From Cyclaneusma minus (taxonomy: Eukaryota > Ascomycota > Leotiomycetes > Marthamycetales > Marthamycetaceae): a DNA stretch of 64,000 nt. The DNA lies in contig JAKZHN010000005.1 of assembly GCA_037179335.1 (NCBI GenBank), positions 186,001-250,000 on the forward strand. The letters run 5' to 3'. Positions 53,113 to 64,000 of this stretch are shown piece after piece; position 1 is the first letter of the stretch, and each line of letters opens with the position of its first letter. A program made the translations under genes and the position numbers. The notes under the pieces are model-generated. The model saw only the letters and a program-made list of their open reading frames with translations, was not told the DNA's origin and ran no database searches.

Positions 53113-54425
53113 TTATACCACATCGACCGCCTTTTGCACGAAGATATTGAGATGGGATTCGGAGCCATATCCCTCGAAGGGCGGCGATCGGGCCTGCGGC
53201 GACGAAGATCTCACGGACGACACGTGATATTGTTGAATTCTGGCTCTATTTGAAGCTGAAAGAGTCCTTGGGTCCAGATTGATCGAGCTTTCATCATCTT
53301 CTGTGGAGCTTGGCCTTAAACCTCTGACGCTGGATATGCGAAGCTTCGACCAAGAAGTAGAGCCGCTGAAGAAGAGAGAGCCAAAGCCGTCCCTGTAACT
53401 CTTTCTGACGATGAAGAATATGCTCGGAAGACAGATACTGATCAGAGATACTGGTGCCTCTGACGAGGTCCAATACACGATTGGAACGGCATTCCCTAAA
53501 TTTTCAATAAGCGACTGAGAAAGACTAGAATTGGATACTAGCCGGGCACTTACAAGAGATATCTTCATCCAATGATGTTCCCTGAATAAGTACGGTCACC
53601 AATCTTCCTAGCGAAATAATAACCACGCTGTGAGTACTCTGATTAGTACATGACGATTGTTTCCAGAGTGTCGACCTGCTCACCAATAACCACACGCAAA
53701 TACACCGGCGATAAGGTATTTCTGACCACGCTTCATTTGCAACTGCCAAAGTATCGGCATGGGCAAGAGCAGAATGGCGATATCAAGGATGACAGAAGGT
53801 AGTGCACTTCCCAACCATACAGTGGTTTCATCCGAACAGTGGCCCGGTAGAGTCGGTTCCCAAGATTTCTGAACAGGTATGCAAGTGAAGACCACTGACA
53901 CCAGAATGGCGAACAGCCACATGTAAACAAGTGCCTGCATAACCCATAGCGAGTATTTGAATTTCGCATTGGTTGTATTGAATACTCTCGCGTAGAAGAA
54001 CAGCGCCGAGCTCTTCGCCAGGGTGATACCGCTGTCGTAGATGAAATATGTTACCCAGAGAACCTTGAGAAACTGCTCTTGGTCTTCGGTACTGAGCGTA
54101 GAGAAGTGCTTTCCGAGCCCAAGTTCGATTAAATAGAGACCCAGAGCGCAAGTGACAAGGCAGAATGGCTACAAAACGGTAAGAAGCAGCGGACACCATC
54201 GTAGCGGAGGAAACGAACCAGAGTTAATAGTGCCAACCAATCATCCCACCAAAACCGAGGCCACCTCGCAGTCTCTGAATTCAAGGATGTCAAAGCTCGC
54301 GACCAGAATCTGAGGAAAACAACAACTGTAGATATGACGATCCATGCAATAAGCATTTTCTGCAAAGCGGGGCCACGATTTTCATTATCGTAGGTGCTTT
54401 CTGCTGGCGTCGTAGAATTCGACAT
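53113..54425 (-). CDS. PTH11-like seven-helix integral membrane protein
   Basis: Four exons (54425-54219, 54168-53684, 53636-53554, 53495-53113) encode 385 residues. Helix 1 is MLIAWIVISTVVVFLRFWSRA, and the family DDW motif follows in FWWDDWLALLTL. CLVTCALGLYLIELGLGKHF and FLKVLWVTYFIYDSGITLAKSSALFFYARVF are characteristic of the fungal rhodopsin-like (PTH11) family. TCIPVQKSW and helices to SLISICLPSIFF complete the fold, with a hydrophilic Ser-rich cytoplasmic tail. There is no CFEM domain. Such proteins are GPCR-like receptors for surface or chemical cues. The first donor is GTTCGT, slightly off consensus. Located beside the metabolite genes, it may or may not belong to the cluster. Confidence 0.85.
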
Positions 54426-55383
54426 TGTTTCTCGCTGCTAGAAACAGCAAAAATATTGCAGCGACACGGAGGTAAGTAAAGCAGGTGGATATGAAGATAC
54501 ATGTCTGCGGACCACTGATAGTATAAGTCTGCTGATAAAGATGGGTCATCGGTTCTTCGGGATTCGAGTCCAGAGTAATTGTGCACAGAATTCAGCCCCT
54601 CGGCTTGATCCCGGTGATCCTTCCAGTGCACAGCAAATGCTTTCACCAGCGCTGAGCCCGTTGGGGTTTCACTGCAGGCATCCGCAATAAACCAGGTGAT
54701 GATAAGAATAGTAGGAGACACCCCCCCCCCCCCTCCACCCCCGCCCCCACACACACACCCACCCACCCACACACCCACACACGCGCGCGCAAGCACAAAC
54801 AAGGGATTCGCTGGGTTGTTATCCCGACCGAAGCAGCCACTTATGCGACTTGCCGCCAGCCTTGCATGACAGTCTGGGCAACTTCCGGATGATATGTTAT
54901 TTTATGCAGCCTTCTTAATAACAGCCGTGGGGGCTGAGCAGTCTGCCTTACCATTTGAGCTAATGCAGATTCGATGAATATATGACCCTAGCCAGGCAGC
55001 TTACTTGCATCATCGACCTGCATATGCGCTACGATTCGTCAGATCACCCGGTGGGTATCAATCAATTCCTTGCACTGGAAAGGTGTTTGCTTCATAATAG
55101 CTACGAGATGCATGTGACAAACATGTCATGGATGATTCCATCAAGAGGAAATTGTGATGTTTCCTGCTCCTTCGCTGCAAGTCGATTAAAAGGGAAGTTG
55201 GGGTCTCAAAGCCGTCTCAGGCCGTTTGCCAACGGTGATGGACATACATTGATCCGACAGGGCTCGAGCTACTATTTATTACTGCCCTGACGTCCTGGAT
55301 TTCCACACTTCTCAGTCCTCACTAGCATACGAGCTGCTTCATCAAGTCTCTACTTCTTCGGTTTTATCGCTCAAGTAACAACA
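54426..55383. other. 960 bp divergent region receptor / SDR
   Basis: It contains a C/CA/CG microsatellite (listed) and, on the minus strand near 54920-54972, a tRNA 5'-half-like sequence (TTAGCTCAAATGGTAAGGC) without a T-arm. No gene. Confidence 0.5.
54719..54792 (+). repeat. poly-C, CA and CG microsatellite
   Basis: A run of about 16 C is followed by ACAC, CCCA and GCGC repeats, a compound simple repeat. Confidence 0.9.
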
Positions 55384-56375
55384 ATGGCTAAGGTTACGCT
55401 GGACGGCGTGGCTTTGATTGTCGGCGTAAGAACCCCACTTTCAAACTTCTGATAGTAGCCTATAGTAACATGGTATATTTGTAGGGAGGTGGCGGACTGG
55501 GAACTGAGACAGCTTTCTCTCTAGCGGAGGCTGGTGTTCGCGCTATCGTCCTTGCGGACATCAAAGAGGATGCGGCGAAGGAGGCTGCTGAAGCAAGCAA
55601 GAAATACGCTACCAATCCCGAGTACTCCACCGCAACTATCTTTGTCGACGTCAAGGACGAAGAGAGTGTTCAAGCAATGGTGGACTTCACAGTCAAGACG
55701 TTTGGACGACTCGATTATGCTATCAATGGTGCCGGTGTAAGTGTTCAACACCGCTTCGAGAATGCATACTGACAGCAAAAAGATTGACAATGGGACTTAT
55801 GCACCTTTCGCCGATAGCGTTATTAGCGACTTCGACAATGTCATGAACGTCAATGCCCGGGGTTTCATGCTGTGCATCAAGGCTGAAACAAAGGCTATGC
55901 TCGCCCAAGACACTCGCAAGATTCAAGGACGCACTGCTGAGAGAGATATCGGTCGTGGTGCTATTGTCAACATGGCCTCTGCCAACTCGTACTGCGGCCT
56001 TCCCGGCAAAATGGCGTACACGACATCGAAGCATGCGGTGATGGGCATGACGAAGATGGCAGGTGAGTAACAACGTCCATCTAGCTTTGATATGTAGCTT
56101 ATCCTTATTATCTAGCTATTGACTACGGCGGACATGGTATTCGAGTCAATGCTGTCTGCCCTACTTGGGTTCACACACCGCTTCAAGACGAGGAGAACCG
56201 AAAGAACCCCGCTATCCCGGCCATGGTGGAGAAAGTGGTACCTAACAAGCGTATGGCTCAGCCAGAGGAAATCTCTGATATCATCGCATTCCTGTGCAGT
56301 CCGTCTTGCTCGTATGTCACTGGCACGGGCTTGATGATTGATGCTGGGATCACTCTTACTCTCCATGTCGCTTAA
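55384..56375 (+). CDS. short-chain dehydrogenase/reductase (SDR)
   Basis: Four exons (55384-55425, 55485-55736, 55783-56062, 56116-56375) encode 277 residues. The cofactor loop is GGGGGLGTE, with VLADIKED as the acidic or adenine-binding strand end. NGAG is the conserved Asn motif, the catalytic Ser lies in NMASANSYCG, and the catalytic Tyr/Lys pair in YTTSKHAV. HGIRVNAVCPTWVHTPL and GTGLMIDAG close the fold. The acidic residue after strand 2 favours NAD(H). It lies between the receptor and the pump/PKS pair and is a candidate tailoring enzyme of the polyketide pathway; that link is inferred from position only. Confidence 0.9.
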
Positions 56376-57216
56376 GAGCAGCTCGCCAGAACTGCTACCC
56401 TTCAAGGGAAATTTGGGATGCTGTTCTCCTCTTCTATCTACCTGAAGTAACGAAGTAGCAAGTTGAAATTGCAATAAATTGTCAGTGTCTAGTAGAGCAA
56501 GCAATGTTCAAGACTTCTACGTGGTTTGTGAAATATATATCTTAGAAAAGAATACCAGCTCCATGTAGTTAATACGGTCTTTAGTTAACTCTTCATATAC
56601 TTTAGTCACATACAGGAGGAAAGGTGCGGTGAAATATCAATGTCAGTGGCTTGCGGGGTACAGCCAGCTTCGTAAGGCTCTCGTACAAAGTCCCACGTGA
56701 TGAGATTGGCGTCCTACTAGGCACATGAGTGCTGGTGGAACAGAATTACAGAGATAACTCATGGTTGCGGCTCTTAAGGTGGCCGGCGGTGGCCCTAGAG
56801 GTGACTGATCGACGACTGATCGGGCCAGGCGAGCTAGGGGGTGTGCCCTGGCGCACAACCACGTGACGCTATCATCGTCCTCAAAACTTTTATACATGCG
56901 CAATGATATTTGTAAATAATTTTCCACGTTTTGTTTCTCTTATTTATAATTGCTCGTGCAAAACCACTATATCTGTACATTTACTAATATCGTCAATTAC
57001 CCGCTGCTATAGGCAGCCACTGTGCCAAAGCTGGGAATAGCTTCAAGAGGAAGCGGGAACTACTCTTTCATGAATTACAGCCACAGCTACCAGGCCCGCG
57101 TCCTAGCAAGACTAACTCCTAATACCCTGTCATACCCCAATATTCCAAACTTGAAGATGTTTCCCTATATCGCTGAACTTGAAACCTCTGGAAAATGCGA
57201 CTCCCGTCCCGTATAA
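56376..57216. other. spacer between convergent SDR and MFS genes
   Basis: No gene. A GC-rich island at about 56760-56870, with inverted GGCCAGG/CCCTGGC words and CACGTG, stands out in AT-rich surroundings. Confidence 0.5.
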
Positions 57217-58970
57217 TTACACGACTACAAACAACCTCTCTCTCCTCATGAAAATAGACAAGACAACAACCAGCGAGGCAGCAGCAATCAGCATATAAAA
57301 AACCTCGTCGATGCTTTGAACAATGGCCTTCAGTGTGTTCGTGCGATCCACAGAATCCAACGAATCAAAAAACTCTCCACCCACGCCAGAGATAGCTTGC
57401 TGAATCTCGGATGTTGGCGTCCCCGGCAAAGCCGCCGTGATCTTCTTGGTAGCCTCATTCAAGAAGATGCTATTAGATATCGTCAAAGCCAGTGCCACGC
57501 CTCCGAGTTGCGCGAAACCAATGAATGCGGTGGCTGTCGGTATCTGGCTTCGGCTGACCTTGACTTGTGCAACGGGAAAAGATGCCTGCGAAAAGCAACC
57601 AGTCCCTATAGCCGAAAGAACCGAATAACCATAAACAGTGGCAGAGCTCGTATCAATCGTGAGAGTATGAAGTAAAGCACTCCCGACAAGGGCCACAATG
57701 CCTCCCAGGCAATACCAAGGCATATAATATCCCCATTTCCCCATGAAAACTCCGTTGACGATAACGAAAAATACCAGCAGGAAAACGAAAGGGAGTAACC
57801 GGACACCAGCTTCTAATGCGGAATCATCTCGCACAAACTGAAAATACAAAGGAATGAAATAAATAGGCACCATTACCAGGGTTTGGGCAGCCGCCGTCTG
57901 CGCAAACAATATATCCATTTCCCAGGACTTCAGGTACTCCACTGGAAATAATCGATTGTCGGGGGTTGTGAAGGTTGAGAATGCTTGTTGCAAAACGAAA
58001 AGGGCCCAAAGTACGGCGGTACAAACGAATAAGCCGATAATCGTTCCACTACTCCACGCATAAACACTCCCCCCGAAAGATATCGCCATGATCAGGCTAG
58101 TTGACGCTCCAGCGACCATGATTGCACCCACGAAGTCGAGGTCTTTGGCGCGAGCCATGATGTTCAGTCCCGGCCTGGGACTGTAGGATGGGAGCAGCAA
58201 AATGTAAACGGGGCTGGCGGCACCACCGATGCAGAGGTTGATGTAGAAGGACCACCTCCAAGTCGCCGAGCTATCAGCAAATGCACCTCCGATGATTGGA
58301 CCCAAGCTGTGAATAATCAGTAAACCCCTAGTAAACAATCAAAAAACTTGAGACTTACACTGTGCCAATACCCCAGATCAAGCCCACGAAACTCAGATAC
58401 ATCGGGCGCTCTGTTTCCGATGTCAAGACGGATATCATGTTGATGGTTCCTAAGTAAGTCCCCATCCCCCCAACTCCACAAAGTGCTCGTCCAACGATGA
58501 GAGCATTCATATTCGGAGAGGCTCCACAAACGGCAGAGCCCACCTCGAAGATTAGGACACTGGCTACGAATAGCAGTTTGTTGTCGAAACTACCGTAAAG
58601 CTTGCTCCTATTGATTGTTATTCGACAGCCCAAAACAAACTTAGACGAAGTCTTACCACAGCAAGTTCGTGGCAATGGCTCCCAGCGCAAATGCCACTGA
58701 GATCCAAGGGAGCTTCTGGATTTCTCCAAATGTATCGACGACGGTAGGTTGGACATCAGCCACGATGGTGTTATCCAAGGCAAACAGAAAGACGGCTGAC
58801 AGCAACGCAAAAATGACCAAGACCCATGATATTGAACCTAGACTGCGTCCCGTGGGCGGAGAAGATGAACTCTCGTCGATGGCAGATGGGTGTGTGTCAT
58901 TCTCGGTCTTGGTCGGCTTGGAACTGTCGAGAGTCTGATGTGCTGGGGATAATGCAGCCGCGGGTTCCAT
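57217..58970 (-). CDS. MFS efflux transporter, DHA14 type
   Basis: Three exons (58970-58657, 58607-58359, 58306-57217) encode 550 residues. The start is at MEPAAALSPAHQTLDS, a hydrophilic cytoplasmic N-terminus. Helix 1 is WVLVIFALLSAVFLFALDNTIVADVQP, the DHA14 (14-helix) signature; LPWISVAFALGAIATNLLW, GRALCGVGGMG and LGPIIGGAFADSSATWRWSFYINL (motif C and the WRW step) follow. Later helices include TLVMVPIYFIPLYFQFV. These proton-driven pumps export drugs or fungal metabolites. It is divergent from the PKS with about 825 bp between, the usual arrangement for a cluster-specific exporter; that role is inferred. Confidence 0.92.
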
Positions 58971-59627
58971 GACGGCGGTATTGACGGGCGCTAGAGAAAA
59001 AAAACGGTGGTATGATGCAATTGTAAAAATTTGAGAAGAGTTTCGAGGACGTCGGAAGAAAGATTGGAGAAAAGTGATCAAAGGTCGAATGAACGTTGGG
59101 CTCTAGCTACTGCGTCTATAAACAAAATTCAAATCTGCCTCAGCATCTGTGCAGCTGCAACTCCGGGGATTGTAACTTTCGGCACATTTTCCATCTCAAC
59201 ATATTGCGCAGCGGTCCGGGCCTTTCCACAATTGTTGCCGGCTTTTGTGGCTTGCTTAGGCGCCGAGACAGGGGGCGGAACACGAAGTTGGTGTGATGAA
59301 TGACCCGTTATGCAGCATATACCCATGTTCAGCTGTCTGCAAAGCGGCTGATTCATTTTGCCGGCTTACATATTTCGTATTTAACTAATTTATCAAAGGA
59401 TTACCGCATACTGAATGGTACCGATAAATGCTCGTTGCTACATAAAACAATTTATCGTATTCTTGGATGGGCAGGCAGCAGGCATCATCAAATGCAAGGA
59501 AAGCTAGCCGAGGAATCAGAACCACCGTGCTAGGGTCAAATATTGGAAACCATGCATGCTGATTAGTTAGATGGATGACTACAATCTCATGTTAATTCCA
59601 ATAAAATATCTGGATAAAAACTGGCCT

Positions 59628-59636
59628 TATATATGA
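59628..59636 (+). promoter_or_regulatory. TATA-like element of the PKS gene
   Basis: TTATATATG lies 160-168 bp upstream of the PKS ATG and about 80 bp upstream of the uORF. Confidence 0.45.
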
Positions 59637-59712
59637 TCCAGAACAAAGAAGCCTGTTGTATTCGCTACCAATACCATACTCCCGGACTCATTTGGGGGCC
59701 AAGATACACTTC

Positions 59713-59793
59713 ATGACAGTCTCATCAAAAATTCATTCACTTCTCTCCGAACTCGGCATTCAGGAAGTCGAACGACTTGACGTCCAAGCGTGA
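59713..59793 (+). CDS. uORF in the PKS leader (26 residues)
   Basis: An ATG in the presumed leader opens a 26-codon frame starting MTVSSKIHSLL and ending at a TGA only 2 nt before the PKS ATG (TGAACATG). Such a spacing would allow or limit reinitiation, so it could restrain PKS translation. Whether it lies in the transcript is not known; the TATA-like element upstream makes it plausible. Confidence 0.4.
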   Translation: MTVSSKIHSLLSELGIQEVERLDVQA

Positions 59794-59795
59794 AC

Positions 59796-62700
59796 ATGGT
59801 TTCTTCAAAACCCTCAAACGAAGTTCCCATCACTATGCCCCAAACTCCCAACGGGGAGCATAGGCCCAGTCATGTCGAGCCGATTGCTATCGTCGGCCTT
59901 GCCTTCAAATTTCCGAGAGACGCAACATCTCCTGCCGATTTCTGGGCTATGCTAGCAGAAGGTCGATGTGCTTCCAGCGAGTATCCTCTCGATCGTCTCA
60001 GCGGAGACAAGAATTTGGATTCACTTCAGCCGGGAAAGTCGGCCATTCCCGGCGGCCATTTTCTCGAGGAAGACCTCGGTCTTTTTGATGCCAACTTCTT
60101 CTCCATCACCCCAGCAGAAGCGGTGGCCATGGACCCCCAGCAGCGGCTGTTGTTAGAGACTTCCTTCAGAGCTTTTGAAAATGCTGGACTACCGATTGAA
60201 AAACTTCAAGCGTCCAATACCTCTGTACACTGCGGCTGCTTCTCCAATGATTATCTCTTGCAACTGGTCAGAGATCCCGATCAGCTTCCCACATACGCAG
60301 CGACTGGTGCATCTTACTCCATGTTAGCTAACCGCTTGAGCTGGTTTTACGACCTCCGAGGGCCATCCGTCAACATGGACTCTGCCTGCTCTAGCAGTGC
60401 CATGGCTGTTGACCAGGCTTGCGAGCTTCTACGACATGGTGCTTGTGATACTTCCCTGGTCGCTGGCAGCAATTTGACCTTTGCTCCGGAGTATACGAAG
60501 ATTCTCTCAAACATGCAATTTCTGTCTCCCGACAATCGTTGTTTTTCCTTCGACCACCGCGCAAACGGATATTCCAGGGGAGAGGGGATTGGGGCAATCG
60601 TTTTGAAGCGACTATCGGACGCATTAGCCGACAATGACTCTATCCGGGCAGTGATACGAGCAACAGGATCGAATCAGGATGGTCGGACCTCTATGATTAC
60701 ACAACCCAACTCCCAAGCGCAGTTGCGCTTGATCCGAGAAGTCTACAGAAAGGCCGGACTGTCAATGAGGCATACAAGGTATTTTGAAGCTCATGGAACA
60801 GGTACGGCCGTGGGAGATCCAGTGGAAGCATCTGCAATATCCAAGGCCTTTCAAGACTACCGGACACCTGAGGATCCTATGTACGTTGGAGCTTTGAAAA
60901 GCAATATCGGTCATCTTGAAGGGGCTAGTGGGATTGCTGGCTTGATAAAGGCGGTGCTCATTATTGAGTCTGGCATCATCCCCCCCAATGCCAATTTCGA
61001 ACGCAGGAACCCAGAGCTTGATATGTTCTCTTCTCTTGTATTCCCGACAGCATGTACTCCTTGGCCGGCTTCCGACATCCGCCGCGTCTCTCTCAATTCC
61101 TTCGGGTACGGCGGCTCAAATTGCCACATCATACTTGATGGTGCAGAGAACTTTCTGGCTCACAGGGCTTCACGGAACTATTTTCGACAACTATGCTGTC
61201 CAACACCGTACACGATTCAGCTGAATTACTTGGAAGATGCAAAGCACGGCTCGGAGGACTACCTGGAGTTGCTACAAACACCGAGGATCTTGACGTGGTC
61301 AGCTTTTGACAAGAACAGCCTGGACAGAATGATTGCATCCTATCAGCAATTTTTCTCAAACAACCTTCCCATGCAGAACAATCAGGCTACACTTCTGCAA
61401 GATTTAGCCTACACTCTGGATTCAAGACGAAGTAGATTCCGTTGGCGCTCATACTCTATCATCAATTCAACCACGGAGCTGCCCTCTCTCTCGGCCAAGA
61501 CCTCTGACCCCCCCGTATTGTCAAGTACTCAGCCTCTTCATAGTGCTTTCATCTTTACGGGCCAGGGAGCACAGTGGTACGCTATGGGCCGCGAGCTTAT
61601 TCGCTATGATGTCTTTAGCAATGCAATCAAGTTATGCGAAGGTATTCTTTCGGACCTTGGTTGCACCTGGAGTTTGGAAGGTTAGTATTTTACTCAGGCT
61701 ATATGCGGAAGTTGTATAACTAATTTTATTTTAGAGGAATTTCTCAAAACCGAAGCCGAATCTCGGATAGATCGACCGGAGATATCTCAGCCTATATGCA
61801 CAATTCTGCAAATTGGCATCGTCGACCTCTTAAATCATTTCGGTATCATCCCTGTGGCGGTGATAGGCCATTCCTCAGGAGAGATAGCTGCAGCGTTAGT
61901 TCTCACTTCCTTGGTGTCTTGTATTTGGTAGCTTACAAGATTTAGATACTGCATCGGGGCGATCTCTCGAGCATCCGCGGTCAAGATTGCGTATTACAGA
62001 GGCGTCCTATCAGCTTTGTTACTGGAACAAACTCAGTCTAGGGGAGCGATGATTTCTGTTGGCTTGGGTCAAACAGAAGTATCCTGCTATTTCCAGCGAA
62101 TTCGATCACATTCGGCGGCGCTGCCCTTGACCATTAGCTGCATCAACAGTCCGGCCAATGTCACGGTGTCGGGGTCCGAGAAAGAAATCTTGGAGCTGCA
62201 ATCACTGCTTGATGAAGACGGAATCTTCTCACGTAAACTACGTGTCGGAATTGCGTACCACTCTAGCCAGATGGAGCAAATAGCTGGCAGGTACCTCGCT
62301 TGCCTTGGTGAACTTGAAGGGTCGGGAAGCAAACGTCCGATTGCTATGGTATCATCCGTAACCGGCTCCTGGATTACCCCCAATCAAGTGCGCAAAGCTG
62401 GGTATTGGGTTGATAACCTCACCTCCCCAGTTTTGTTCCAGCAAGCGATCCAATGTTTGTGTCTAGAACACACTATCTCTGCAGAAATTGCAGAAAGCAG
62501 CAATCAGTCCCAATCAACCAAAGTCCATCATCTGATTGAGATCGGGCCACACGCAGTCTTGAAGTCGCCTATACGGGAGTGTCTTCGGATCGATCCGAGA
62601 ACGAGTGAGATCAAGTACAGCTCTATACTCTTCCGATCCAAGGCTGCGACGACTACGCTACTCGAGGTAGTAGGGTCTTTGTATTGCGAGGGCGCATCAT

Positions 62701-64000
62701 TGAATCTCCGTCACGTCAACGACCCGAATTACAACGCGGCTCGGACTTGCCTGACGTCGCTACCGTGGTATTCTTTTGATCACAGTCGCCGATATTGGCA
62801 CGAAAGCAGGTTGAGCACGAATTATCTTGCGGGGTCTCTCAAAGGGTCTTCTTTGCTTGGCTCCCCTTCACGCGAGTGGAATCCCCTTAGGCCACAGTGG
62901 CGGTGCTGCGTGAAGCTGGACAAGACTCCCTGGGTTGAAGAACACCAGGTCAACGGTAAAATTTTGTATCCCGCTGCGTCTATGGTGGTCATGGCCATCG
63001 AGGGAGCTCGACAGATTGCGGATCCCGATCGTCAAGTGGTTGCCTACACCTTGAGAAACATCAGATTTACCCACCCATTAGAGATTCCGCAAGATCGCTC
63101 AGAGCAGCAAAATATCGAGACTCGTCTCCATTTCGACCAGGTCTATTCTGAAGGCAGAGCTTCCGAAAATGCTCCTGTTTGGCACTTTTCCATGTTCTCG
63201 ATTAGCGCTGGTGATCGGTGGGCTGAGAACTGCAACGGATTCGTCCAGGTGCTCTACAAGTCTCAGAATACAAAAGAAATTCAAACGCAAAAGCTTGCTA
63301 TTTACCAACAGGCATGGAACTCAGCCAACAAGCACTGCAACCAAAACGTTCAGTCTCAGCAGATCTACCAGTTCTGGCGGCGCCATGGGTTAGATTATGG
63401 CCCCACGTTCCGGGGAATCACAAGTGCAGGGTACAGCGACAAATACAATCAAGCAACCGCGCGAATCTCAACTTCAATCAACAGAGACATCCAGGATGCG
63501 AACGACCTGCACGTTATACATCCCGCGACATTGGATTCGATCATACAGTCGACATTGATTGCCCTTTCCCACGGCGGAACTCAGAGAATGGCAACCCAAG
63601 TTGTTACTGGTGTGGAGAAACTCTGGATATCCAATGTTGATCTTTGCTCGTCGCATGACGACCTCAAAGTCTCGAGTACACTACGCGAAGAATCTGCACG
63701 CACCACCACATCTTCACTGTTCGTGCTAAGCAGTGATGCGAGGGAGCTGCGGGTTTTGATCAAAGATCTTGAGATCTCTGCAGTAGTTCATTCTTCAGAA
63801 AAGGAAGATGCAGTCGGCTTTCCAGCACAACGTTGGTATAATATCGACAGGGTGCCATATGTGCGCTTACTCTCACCGTCACAAACTTCCACTTGGTTGG
63901 ATGATTGTTGTGGCATGGACGTCATAGGACCACAGTCTTTCAACAAGGATCTCCGAGTTTTCTTGCTTTCTGCTCTAGCTCATATTCAGCAAGAAATTGG
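59796..64000 (+). CDS. highly reducing type I polyketide synthase (3' partial)
   Basis: Three exons are visible (59796-61680, 61735-61894, 61946 to the end of the window), at least 1366 residues, open at the right edge. The KS domain begins EPIAIVGLAFKFP; its active site is Cys198 in DSACSSS, with His333 (EAHGTGT) and His373 (SNIGHLEGASG). The AT domain has FIFTGQGAQWYAMGREL and the nucleophile Ser675 in GHSSGE. The DH domain follows with both catalytic residues: His1015 in EHQVNGKILYP and Asp1212 in HPATLDS. KS-AT-DH order with an active DH is that of fungal highly reducing PKSs; MT, ER, KR and ACP would lie beyond the window. The alternative upstream GTG at 59790 is not used here, since ATG 59796 is the first in-frame ATG. 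Confidence 0.93.

Larger units (their letters stand above)
58971..59795. promoter_or_regulatory. bidirectional promoter region pump / PKS
   Basis: The 825 bp between the divergent start codons should drive both genes. The PKS side has TTATATATG at 59628 and a uORF. I saw no clear repeated zinc-cluster (CGG..CCG) pair. Confidence 0.5.

Noticed and set aside
58971..59795. Paired CGG zinc-cluster sites in the PKS/pump promoter
   Set aside because: Only scattered CGG words are seen with no consistent inverted or direct spacing.
1..64000. CRISPR arrays, bacterial operons, prophage or a complete transposase
   Set aside because: Gene structure is eukaryotic throughout; repeats lack the direct-repeat/spacer pattern, and I found no transposase, integrase or reverse transcriptase motifs.

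Overview
The window is nuclear DNA of a filamentous ascomycete (Pezizomycotina). Genes carry short introns (mostly 49-120 nt) with GT..AG ends. The gene set (MED13, ENP2, PEX11, mitochondrial bL33m, a mitochondrial carrier, PTH11-type membrane proteins, a type I reducing polyketide synthase) is typical of that group. The flavour of several lineage-restricted proteins suggests Leotiomycetes, but that is an impression, not a result. I joined exons by hand from reading frame, splice sites and family resemblance; phases agree at every junction given.

Region 1 (1-20 kb) holds the 3' end of an alpha/beta hydrolase gene, a type II membrane protein with a fucose-lectin-like propeller, a secreted cysteine-containing protein, mitochondrial ribosomal protein bL33m, a 1935-residue coiled-coil protein carrying an array of probable dynein-light-chain (LC8) binding motifs, a single-pass membrane protein, and ENP2. 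Region 2 (20-30.5 kb) holds MED13, an intron-containing tRNA-Glu with a broken tandem copy, a gene-poor 3.4 kb stretch and a mitochondrial oxoglutarate/malate-type carrier.

Region 3 (30.5-48 kb) is mosaic. Repeat-rich spacers alternate with a flavin oxidase, a small family of 2EXR/F-box-like genes (two intact or nearly so, two decayed), an Fpg-type DNA glycosylase with a frameshifted tail, PEX11, and a short J-domain protein. Region 4 (48-64 kb) looks like the flank of a secondary-metabolite locus. It has a secreted cyanovirin-like protein, a 2-oxoglutarate/Fe(II) oxygenase, an epoxide-hydrolase-like enzyme, a PTH11-like receptor, a short-chain dehydrogenase, a DHA14-type efflux pump, and a highly reducing PKS (KS-AT-DH visible) that runs off the end of the window. 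The pump and the PKS are divergent and share a promoter region.

The most interesting signals are: (a) the LC8-motif array, encoded by a 45-bp coding minisatellite; (b) a dispersed intergenic repeat with a strict 19-bp period at four separate loci; (c) a family of repeats built around TTTTGTTGCACGTCG; (d) three genes whose homologous tails continue in another frame; and (e) a uORF ending 2 nt before the PKS start codon.
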